DNA of 64,000 bases from Macquaria australasica. Lineage: Eukaryota > Chordata > Actinopteri > Centrarchiformes > Percichthyidae. Within the stretch, counting starts at the first letter, position 1. The number at the start of each line of letters is the position of its first letter. Shown piece by piece: positions 25,041-34,200 of this stretch. Where the stretch lies: positions 620,001 through 684,000 of the forward strand of contig SEMN01000180.1 of the NCBI GenBank assembly GCA_005408345.1, written 5' to 3'. The notes under the pieces are model-generated. The model saw only the letters and a list, made by a program, of their open reading frames with translations, did not search any database and was not told the origin of the DNA. The position numbers were made by a program, and so were the translations under genes.

Positions 25041-26060
25041 TCAATTTGGGAGGGACCAGTTAGCATAGGAGTCATCTGTTACATTGAGACATGGAACTGA
25101 ATTTAATGCCGATGGAATCACTTCCTTAAATTTAGCTACAGCACTATCAGATAGACATCTAGTGTAGGAATGTTTGCCTAATGGCGTGTAGTCCAGTAAT
25201 AGGAATTCAAAAGTTAATAGAAAATGGTCTGATAAAAAAGAATTCTGTGGAAAGACTATTAGATGTTCAATTTCAATCCCATAAACAAGAACAAGGTCGA
25301 GGGTGTGGTTAAAACAGTGAGTGGGTTTATGTACACTCTGACAGAAGCCAATCGAATCTAGTAATGAGATAAACGCAGCACTAAGGCTATCATTTTCTAC
25401 ATCCACATGAATATTAAAATCACCTACAATAATTATTTTATCCGTTTTAAGGACTAAACCTGATAAGAACTCTGAGAATTCAGATAGAAATTCAGAATAC
25501 GGTCCAGGAGCTCGGTACACTGTAACAAATAGAATTGGCTGTACTGTTTTCCAGGTTGGGTGTGAAAGGCTAAGAACAAGGCTTTCGAACGAGTTATAAT
25601 TTAGTTTCGGTTTCGGTTTGATTAATAGGCTTGAGTCGAAGATGGCTGCAACTCCACCTCCTCGGCCTGAGCCTCGAGGAATGTGAGTATTAATGTGACT
25701 GGGGGGAGTGGATTCATTTAGGCTGACATATTCATCTTGACACAGCCAGGTTTCAGTAAGACAAAATAAATCAATATTATGATCTGATATTAGATCGTTT
25801 ACTAGAACAGCTTTAGATGAGAGAGATCTGATGTTTAAGAGTCCACATTTAATTCTCCTATTTTGTTGTACTGTTGCAGTGGAGGTTTTACTTTTTATTA
25901 GGTTTTTATGTGTAACTCTTCTTCTGTTTACTTTTGATTTAAATAATTCAAGTGGTCTGGGGGCAGACAACCTCTCTGTGGAGTTTAGGGTGGGTAACTG
26001 CTCTAATGGAAGCGCAGAGAAGCGTGTAGGACTGCAACTCTGCCTCCTGGTCTGGACCAC
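25041..26060 (-). CDS. L2-like LINE endonuclease (N-terminal ORF2)
   Basis: The 339-residue frame holds an apurinic/apyrimidinic-type endonuclease that nicks target DNA to prime reverse transcription. Motifs in order: LLNIRSLSSK (metal-site Asn), LTETWL (catalytic Glu), GGGVAAI, VYRAPG, GDFNIHVD (Asp/Asn pair), HTLDLVL and SDHFLL (Asp-His). All expected catalytic positions are present. The frame continues past the domain and then stops at 25041, before the reverse transcriptase, so this is an interrupted ORF2. It begins 36 nt after the ORF1 stop. Confidence 0.85.
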   Translation of the reverse strand: MVQTRRQSCSPTRFSALPLEQLPTLNSTERLSAPRPLELFKSKVNRRRVTHKNLIKSKTSTATVQQNRRIKCGLLNIRSLSSKAVLVNDLISDHNIDLFCLTETWLCQDEYVSLNESTPPSHINTHIPRGSGRGGGVAAIFDSSLLIKPKPKLNYNSFESLVLSLSHPTWKTVQPILFVTVYRAPGPYSEFLSEFSEFLSGLVLKTDKIIIVGDFNIHVDVENDSLSAAFISLLDSIGFCQSVHKPTHCFNHTLDLVLVYGIEIEHLIVFPQNSFLSDHFLLTFEFLLLDYTPLGKHSYTRCLSDSAVAKFKEVIPSALNSVPCLNVTDDSYANWSLPN

Positions 26061-26096
26061 AGACTGTATTAAGTCTATGGTCTGAACTCTGAGCTG

Positions 26097-26957
26097 TCAT
26101 GGCTTTGGGCCACTAATAAATTCGGCCAGATTTCTAGATATGAGAGCGGCTCCATCCAAAGTGGGATGAATGCCATCTCTCCTAATCAGACCAGGTCTTC
26201 TCCAGAAAGTCCGCCAATTATCTACAAAGCCCACATCATTACCTGGACACCACCTCGACAACCAGCGGTTGAATGATGACATGCGGCTATACATGTCATC
26301 GCTAGTAAGATTAGGCAGGGGTCCAGAGAAAACTACGGAGTCCGACATTGTTTTTGCATATGTACACACCGACTCCACATTAATTTTCGTGACCTCCGAT
26401 TGGCGCAATCGGCTGTCATTACCGCCGACGTGAATAACAATCTTAGCATATTTACGTTTATCCTTAGCCAGCAGTTTTAAATAGGATTGAACGTCGCCCG
26501 CTCTGGCCCCTGGGATGCATTTGACTGTGGCCGCTGGTGTCGCTAATTTCACGTTTCGCAAAATGGAGCTGCCAATAATCAGAGTTGGTTTCTCAGCGGG
26601 TGTGTCGCTGAGTGGAGAGAACCTGTTAGAAACGTGAACGGGTCGGTGGTGAACCGTGGGCTTTGGTTCAGGGCTATGCTTCTTTCGGACAGTCACCCAG
26701 CCTCCCGGGCTTCCCGGCTGCTCGGGAGTTGCCGGGAGACGGCTAGCAGAAGCTGCCTCTGGTCGGCTCGCACCGGCTGACTGACTCTCCATGGTGCGGA
26801 GCCGCGACTCTAACTCACTGAGCCTCGCCTCCAAGGCGGTGAATAAACTACATTTGTTACACGTACCATTATCGCTAAAGGAGGCAGAGGAGTAACTAAA
26901 CATCTGACACACCGAGCAAGAGAGAGCAGGAGAGGGAGAAGGAGAGAGAGACGCCAT
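26097..26957 (-). CDS. L2-like LINE ORF1 with SGNH-hydrolase domain
   Basis: An intact 286-residue ORF1. Three parts are visible. Residues ~14-38 hold two cysteine pairs (CSVCQMF, CNKCSL), suggesting a small zinc-binding fold. Residues ~40-60 are leucine/glutamate heptads (LEARLSELESRLRTME), a short coiled coil. Residues ~124-283 are an SGNH/GDSL-esterase-like domain: GSSILRN supplies the Ser block, GGNDSRL the Asn block and DGIHPT the Asp/His block. ORF1 proteins of this kind are known in CR1/L2 LINEs; they are thought to bind element RNA and perhaps membranes, but the esterase role is not established. Retention of all triad blocks suggests a fairly young insertion. Confidence 0.88.
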   Translation of the reverse strand: MASLSPSPSPALSCSVCQMFSYSSASFSDNGTCNKCSLFTALEARLSELESRLRTMESQSAGASRPEAASASRLPATPEQPGSPGGWVTVRKKHSPEPKPTVHHRPVHVSNRFSPLSDTPAEKPTLIIGSSILRNVKLATPAATVKCIPGARAGDVQSYLKLLAKDKRKYAKIVIHVGGNDSRLRQSEVTKINVESVCTYAKTMSDSVVFSGPLPNLTSDDMYSRMSSFNRWLSRWCPGNDVGFVDNWRTFWRRPGLIRRDGIHPTLDGAALISRNLAEFISGPKP

Positions 26958-27220
26958 CGCTAACTGAGCTAAAGTAGCAACTAACTAGCGTGTAAACAAC
27001 TGTGGGATTAGCGGAAAGTCGCTAACAGGAGACAGATATGAGTGCTTAAACAGAGCTAGTGTATCCTTAAATGTATAGCGGGTAATTAACCGCTATAGTA
27101 AAGAAAATATCAAAATTAACTGGGTTTAGCGGAGCAGCGAACTTTGCAACCACTAACACAGAAACACCGGTAACCGGAAATGAGACAATACGTTCACCTG
27201 AGCACGTCAGCACGTCCAAG

Positions 27221-27839
27221 ATCCCACCTGATGATGTGTTTCCATGTCAACTGTCTGATCAGTACAAAATGCTCAGTAGGAGTGTTTAGCATTTAAACAT
27301 CTGTATACAATTTGAAACCTTTGCCATTTTAATGTGAGTGGAATATATCCATAGTTTCGTTTTTTTCTATATTACATGACATATCTAGTACAATTACAAT
27401 ACATTACAATTATCAAAATTTACATCAAGAATGTTAAGACTGGCAACTCCCACCATATAAAATGGCAGCACTGAAAAACAATTATTATCAGATGTCTCAA
27501 CACTGAGTGACATGGCTAAATAAATGCATTGACCCAAAACATCTGCTATAAATCCTTCATTGGCCAAACAAAAAATATTAATTTGGGGCTTTAATTATCA
27601 AATTGCAACCCCAGGACTGATGAAGTGCTGAAAACTGTTATGGTCAGAGGTATACAAGGTAGTCATATAAACTGAAGTATATCTATGTATTTTACACTTT
27701 TAACCAAACAGCCTTAAAGTTCACTTGAGCTCACACAGCAGCACTCCAGTGCACCTTGGCAAAGAGCTTAAGAGGCAGCGGTGTAGTCCTGATACTCAAC
27801 GAGCACCCTGAGAAACTTGATGAATGAAGAAGACCCTTA
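27221..27839. other. ten1 3' UTR and intergenic
   Basis: AT-rich sequence between the LINE 5' end and the ten1 stop. It contains a possible minus-strand polyadenylation signal (27590-27595). No sign of a cdk3 gene was seen in this interval. Confidence 0.5.
27590..27595 (-). terminator. Possible ten1 polyadenylation signal
   Basis: ATTAAA on the minus strand, about 245 nt after the ten1 stop codon. A weak variant signal chosen by position only. Confidence 0.3.
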
Positions 27840-30204
27840 TCAGGTTGCATGTGGGGGTTGTGCCGCATCACCATGTGTGCGCTCCCTCTCCCTGAAGAAG
27901 CTCCTTTGCTCATTGATGGCTTTCTGCAGAAGGGCAATGTTTACACCATCAACACAGTTCAGCACACGGGCACGGACGATCACACCAACCTCTGTAAGAC
28001 GAGAAGATACAGATAAAGGCAGGTGATAGAGGCAAAAAGTCCTGAATGTATTTAAATTAGCCCAGTGATCAAGATTTAATTAAATTAATGCAAGTGAAAT
28101 TTGAATTAGAGGCAAACAAACACTGGTATTTAAAGGTAAAAGTGGGTATGGAGAAAACAAAGCATTTAATGACTAATGTCAGATCCACCACAAAAGCATA
28201 ACCAGATAGTTGCTTAATACAGTGTTTTATATCTTTACATTAAATACTGTCAGGGTGAATTAGCCTCTTTGAATTTAGTGTCCAATAACATTTAAATTTA
28301 TGTGCATGAAAAAAATACTTAGTTGAATTGAAAAATGTTGCTTTTTTTAAATTATTGCTGCAACCATGACAGCTTTTCAAAATCAATTTATATACTAATC
28401 ATATCCATATAATACACACTGTCTGGTGAAACTACTTTCAGGTAGTCAGTCAATTTCTTGTTTGACTGATATGTGGATCCAAGAAAAACAAGAAACTGCT
28501 GTTTGAAAATCATAACAGATCAGAAAGTCTTTCCTTACCCTCAGCCTTTTCTATTTCACCCAGAACTATGTACTGGGCCCCAATTATTGGGTTAAAGGGC
28601 TCCACAAACATGGTGTGGACGACCACGTGGTGCTCTTTTGAAGCATGCTGAGCTGACAGCGTAGCCCTGGACTCCTCAGGCTGATAGCAGACAAGTCTGG
28701 AAAATTGCACAGGTAGGTTTAACATCCAAGTCAGCCTGGATTATACAATTTTTGTTTATTTTTAAAGGTATATTCCTAAATTTTGTTTTGTCTGCGTATG
28801 AACAGCCAGATGGGCCAAAGACAATTTTTTCACCTAGGTGGACAATAAAGTTGTATTTTATTCTATTCTATTAACAAGAAAACAACAGTAATAATAACTT
28901 CAGAGGTGGAATGTAACTAAGTATATAAATGTATGTGCTGCACTTAAAGTGAAACTATATAACTTTTATTTAAGTGACAATTACAGGATAATAATAATAA
29001 ATGCTACATTAGCCACCATATGCTACCGGTCATACCAGACCAAGCAAAGCTGTATCTTCAAAACTCCAGAGTTTATTCAGTTTATTAATGGTGCATTTTA
29101 TTGCTTTTGAATTCTACTTTTCATAGTTACACAGTTTCACTTTAAGTATAGTTTTGACAAACTTGTACTTTACTTTTATTTCCATTTTTAGCTACTTAGC
29201 TACTATTTCTTCTCCACTGCATTTATCTGACAGCTATACTTTACTGAAAGTCTGAGTTACTTTGTAGATTAAGATTTTTTTGGGGGGGATAATTTTATAC
29301 AATATGATGCACTGTTACAGATCAAACTATCCAACAGTATGTAAAGGAGAAACAATTAGCTCCAGTTCAACCGGCTACAACATTAAAACACCGCTATCAT
29401 GTTTATGAAACATTAATAATAATTCAATAATAGAATATATAATAATAATATACTGACATAAACAGTACTTTTACTTTTATTGTAAAGTAGCCTGCCTAGA
29501 TGTGTCAAACCTGGACTTGTCTAAAGACTGTTTAATACCCTCCCTCAGATCTGTGACACCTTTATTCTATTGGTGAAAACAGAAAAAAGGGTGACTTCAC
29601 TGCTTTAGTTCCCTTCCAGACCACATTAGACCTGGTAAAAAAATAATACTGTACTTAGATTTGCCAAACCTGTACTAGATTAACAAGTAGATGCTAGAAG
29701 TGGTTAAATCGCAGTTTCAGATTTGTGAAACTGTATTGTGAAAACAGAAAAAAAAAAAGGTGATTGTACTGCTTTTTCTCCATTTAGACCACTCCAATCA
29801 GACCAGGCCTAAATACAAAAGAAATATTGTTTTTAGGCGTCTCAAATGTGGATTAGATTAACAAGTAGACACTAACAGTTTCAGATTTGTGAAAACTTCT
29901 TTTCTATTTGTAATAACAGGGAAAGGGATGGTTGCACTGCTGTTTTCCCATCAAGACCAGATCTAAATAAAAGATATTGTACTTTGTAAAACCTGGATCG
30001 CCACTTTTTATAATCTCATAATGCAGAAATTGTTTTGTACCAAGCAAATCCGTTGCAAAATAGAAATGTTATTTTCCAGCCAGAGCATCAAAACTTACTC
30101 ACAAACAAAACCCACCTGCCAAATACTCTCACTGATTCTCCTTCCTGCACTGCTCCAGAGTTTACTTCCCAGGGGAAACGAAAAACTGCAGCTGCGGGAA
30201 GCAT
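27840..30204 (-). CDS. ten1: CST complex subunit TEN1
   Basis: TEN1 is the small OB-fold subunit of the CTC1-STN1-TEN1 complex, which binds single-stranded DNA, limits telomerase and aids fill-in by polymerase alpha. Coding exons on the minus strand are 30204-30116, 28696-28539 and 27991-27840, all GT-AG and in phase, giving 132 residues. The start context is MLPAAAVFRFPWEV, matching the 'FPWEV' start of vertebrate TEN1. Exon 2 carries SRATLSAQHAS, VEPFNPIIG and YIVLGEIE, matching human 'SRVTLMAQHGS', 'VEPFHAQVG' and 'YIVLGELQ'. Exon 3 carries ARVLNCVDGVNIALLQKAI and EQRSFF. The protein is about nine residues longer than human TEN1 (123) because of a C-terminal tail ending in QPPHAT. It is tail to tail with evpl and head to head with acox1. 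Confidence 0.94.
28810..28872 (+). mobile_element. Rex1/CR1-like LINE 3' end fragment
   Basis: 'gtggacaataaagttgtatt' followed by ATTCT-type pentamer repeats resembles the 3' end of the Rex1-like LINE at 3180-3230. Only the last tens of bases are present. It lies in ten1 intron 1. Confidence 0.6.
29502..29995. repeat. Diverged tandem repeat, ~145-180-bp units
   Basis: Three diverged units begin near 29502, 29661 and 29840, with a partial fourth near 29985. Each starts with a 'caaacctg'-like motif, then 'gattaacaagtaga' (units 2 and 3), 'cagatttgtgaaa', 'gaaaacagaaaaaa' (units 1 and 2), 'actgctttt' and a 'agacca' block. The array lies in ten1 intron 1. No protein-coding content. Confidence 0.65.
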
Positions 30205-30456
30205 CGTGATGAGAAAAATAGTAGTAGTAATCTGAAAGTCTGTAATAGTTGAATAACATGTGCAAATTGTTGAGGAAGGCTGTGTAGCCTACTACCGGGG
30301 CGTGTGTCACGTGACGTGTCCGCCTCTCTCGACCTCTCTGCGGCTGCGTCAGGAGGAGGCCGTTTCAGGAGAACCTGTCAGGTTGAGGAGGTTATACGAT
30401 ACAATTGTCTTTATACTTTTTCTCTATAAATATTGTTTTCAGTCGGATTCAGAGCC
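30205..30456. promoter_or_regulatory. Shared ten1/acox1 bidirectional promoter
   Basis: Only 252 bp separate the start codons of ten1 (minus) and acox1 (plus). The interval contains a locally CpG-rich stretch (about 30297-30355). The palindrome GTCACGTGAC at 30306-30315 is an E-box of the CLEAR type bound by TFEB/TFE3/MITF and USF factors, and it overlaps a TGACGTG half-CRE. No TATA box upstream of ten1 was recognised; an AT-rich 'ctataaatatt' lies only 33 bp before the acox1 ATG, so it is more likely 5' UTR than TATA. Function is inferred from position and motif. Confidence 0.7.
30306..30315. promoter_or_regulatory. Palindromic CLEAR/E-box GTCACGTGAC
   Basis: A perfect 10-bp palindrome identical to the published CLEAR consensus for TFEB-family factors; USF would also bind its CACGTG core. 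It sits 102 bp from the ten1 ATG and 142 bp from the acox1 ATG. Confidence 0.65.
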
Positions 30457-31164
30457 ATGAATCCCGATATTATGAAAGAGCGGCAAAACGCCACTTTTGA
30501 CGTCGAGAAACTGGTCAACATTTTGGACGGGGGCCCAGAAAAGACCAAAAGAAGGCGAGAAATTGGTGAGTTTGAAACGTCTTCTTTGCCAGATGCTCGT
30601 TGCTGCCGACACTTAAAACTTGATATGATGATGATGATAGTAATGCTGTTTGCTAAGAAAAGAGCATTGTGGAGAAAAAGGAGCTAACCCAACAATGCTT
30701 TCAACGGCTGTTAGCTGTAGTTGAGTTGCTAGCACCTTTCCTCTCTACGGCCGTTAGGTAACGTTGTAGTTGTCCTGAATTGTACCAAACTTTTATGTTA
30801 TTTAGAAATCTATCTCACCTAACGTCCGTTTAAGGTAGTATTTCTAAAGTCAGGTATGTTAGGGTGATTTGGCATGTCCCAATGGTTAATTCGGCGTCCG
30901 TGTCATTTAGAAAACATCATGCTGCTAGTAGTTGATCAAAGTTGTCCAGTGTCAGTGCGTTTCAGTCTTTGACCTGTACAAGTTTCACGCTTCAGAGACT
31001 ATGCTGCGTTGCTCCTATCATCTACAGGCAAAGAACAGCGTTGCAGGTATCAGAGAATAACATACTGTATGTTTCATTAAATGTGGACGGAATTGACTCC
31101 ACGACTTCTGTCTTTGGTTAGATCAGGTCAAGTCAAGTCCTGGAAAATTGAAGACTATATTTAT

Positions 31165-31224
<60 letters not shown>

Positions 31225-34200
31225 ATGAAAGATATTTAGATATTTAGTTTATAATTTTAGAAGACCATGCCAAGATAAACGAAGCTGTGTCTCAGTTAAT
31301 GGTCTGGATCCTCTGAATGACATGGCCCACAAATGAGATCCTGAGGCCTCTGCTGAACCTGAACTTCCTCCCCAAATGAGACAATTTGGGAGACCAAAAT
31401 TGATATATCAGTTGACCTGTAAAGTCAATCATTTTCAGATTTAAACACAAATGGGCAAAAAAAAGAAAACACTCTAAGTTTGGTCAAGTTCATGATACAG
31501 TACGTTTTTACGTTATTATCTCTTAAATCTTTCAGTAAGTTCTGTGGCTGGGCAGTTTAGTTTTCTAACAACCTACTTATTTTCTTACTTAACATTTTCA
31601 AATCTTGGTATACACTCACAAATCTTAGTACACATTTTCACACGTGGGTTAACATTCACAAATTTTAATAGACTTTTTCAAATGTCTAGTTAAACATTAA
31701 TAACATACAGGTCCTGACTTTACTTCCAGTTGTGTAGACTGTAGAAGCTGTATAGACTAAATGATACATTTCTGATTTAATTTCCACTATCCACTGTAGA
31801 GTCAATGGTTCTCAGCGACCCGGACTTTAAGGAGGAGGACCCGAACTTCCTGTCCCGCAGTGAGCGCTATGACCAGGCTGTTAGAAAAAGTGCCCAAATG
31901 ATCCTGAAGCTCAGAGAGTATGGCATTGCAGACCCAGAGGAGATCTACTGCTATAAGAAGTATGTGGTAAAGGACATGGCGACATGTGAGGCCAACTGTC
32001 AACTGGCTTACATACTGTAGATTCAGATAGGTTGAGAGAGAGCAGCCCACACACAGTCAAATCCGTTGTTAGGAGAGGTCAATAAACATGGAGGTGACTC
32101 AGGCACACAAAAGGAGTGTAGCATTGCAGGCTCAGAAATATCAAAAGAGTAAGAATAAGAAGGTAGTCATTTACAATTATGTATGCTCACCTGTTGTTCA
32201 AATTTAATAGAGGGAAGCAGTGAACAATGAAATGGTGTTTTCCACAATTACAGTATGTTTAGCTAAAGTTGACAAACACAGTATGTACTCATGAACATAC
32301 TTTTATACTTACTGACTACATGTTTTTAATATAAAACAAACTATCATGACCTCTGTCAGATATAGTATGGTAGTATAGGATCAAGGGTGTGCAATTTATG
32401 GATTTATGGATGGACATAAGGTTTATGTTACACAATTTGGCTGTAATGCCACTACAGTGACTACTTTATGGCTGTAATCAAATAATATACCTGGACTGTA
32501 AGTTAGCTGATCTACAAATACGAAATTACATTACCAATGTTACTTTCAAATACCAAAGGGTGTCATGATGCAGCTTGGGCACTATGATACGAGCACTGCC
32601 ATTAACAGTGGACTTGTATAATGCTTTATTCTCCTCATTGGGCCCCATATAGTGGACCATTTTATCATGTTTATGGCACAAGTTCCACAACTGTCCTGTA
32701 ACTGTATCAAACAGCTAAACAATGGGATGGTTTAGAAACTTCCGGCGATAGTACAAAATTCAAAGAATCACTTAAATTTGTCTTTGGGGAAAATGTGTAA
32801 TAAATTGTAGATTAACAAATGTGTTGCCCTGGAGTGAACCAATTCAGTTGGCGCAAAGTTCATCATGAGATTAAAACTGTGTCAGAGGGTATGCAAGCTC
32901 CCAGCTTTCACCAGTTGTACATTGTAATATTATGTAATACAATACAATAGATCATCCTTTCAAGAAATGCTTTATGCTTTATGAACCATGTAAATGTACA
33001 TTTTTTGTCGTCAATATCAGACAGATTTTAGTTAAGCTTTTCCTAAAATGCTTTTACTAGTTAGATATGTATAGTGACTAAACTGACACTTTAAGACTCA
33101 CACAAAGAGTTTTTATATTGCAAGACTTTTTGAGATTTTGGTCAAACTTTCAGTGTGCTTTGTTCCTGCACTCCCAAGCTTTCTATCAGCTTATTTGATG
33201 TATATGTAGTGGGTTTTTCACAGTCATCATATTAATTGCGGCTGCTTGTAAAAAGGATAGATGTGGATCACATTAATACCTCTTGTACTTTGCTTGCCCT
33301 CTTGACAAGTGAGACCTTTTTTATTTTATCTAAAAGTCTTCGCTACTTTTTCAAACACTGAATTTGACTGAACACTTGACTAAATAACTTTTCAGAGGAC
33401 AGAGTACCATGTCCAAACAGGAACCTAAATTAGGTATATGTGTGAGATAAACGTTGGCCATAAAAATCACATTGTCTTTCAGTGCTTCCATAACATAGTG
33501 AGTCATCAAATACACCAGTTACACAACGTTTGAGTAACAGCAAGTCTGAAATTCAGTTGTGTATCCTATACCTTCTTTTCACCCAGAATGGTTCAAGGCA
33601 ACTATCTTGAGGCCATGGGGGTACACTTTGTCATGTTCCTCCCAACCCTGTACAGCCAGTGCGACCTTCAGCAGTCCAGGAAATGGTTACCTCTGGCACA
33701 GTCCTTCCAGGTCATTGGCACATATGCCCAAACTGAGCTGGGTCACGGTCAGTCCTGGACAGCACTCATCTTATTTACTTGCTTTTTGTTTAAGGCCCTC
33801 AGACACAACTTCATTGTGCTGTTATAAAATAGCACACATTGGCATTTCAAAGAGGCCCATTTCAGCAGGTTTGGAAAACTGTTCTACCAGGAGTAGTTCT
33901 GGTGATTTCTTGTACATGTTTGACAGATCCAAATCATGTAGAAAATTCAAAAGTAGTTGCGTTGTGTGTCCTGACAATTGTGTTCATACGTTACATTTTG
34001 TTCTAACAAAAGATGGTAATTTGTGACTAGTTAACTACATGTAGATGTAGCTGCGTTATTAACATCACTCAACTAGTGGTTGTCCCTTACACCTTCAGGA
34101 TTAGTAGTATCTTAAAATGTCTCATCTGTTCCAAAAACATATTCCCATCAACATTAGGTAGGTCTACTGCTTTCCTACTCACAACTCTCTCGTTCCCTTT

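Larger units (their letters stand above)
22264..27220 (-). mobile_element. L2-like LINE, nearly full length
   Basis: A non-LTR retrotransposon on the minus strand, about 4.95 kb. From its 5' end: 5' UTR (about 27220-26958), ORF1 (26957-26097), a 36-nt gap, the endonuclease start of ORF2 (26060-25041), a damaged middle, reverse transcriptase remnants (24389-22960), and a 3' UTR ending in TTGAA units at about 22264. Its 3' end is repeated at 937-1033/3230-3255 and at 44566-44691, showing that the family is dispersed. The exact 5' border was set where recognisable element sequence stops and is uncertain by tens of bases. It occupies the evpl-ten1 interval. Confidence 0.88.

Noticed and set aside
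31125..31137. PPAR response element (DR1) candidate in acox1 intron 1, 'aggtcaagtcaag'
   Set aside because: The second half-site does not match AGGTCA at one-base spacing; it is a single half-site followed by an unrelated near-repeat. ACOX1 is a known PPAR target, but this sequence does not support a site here.
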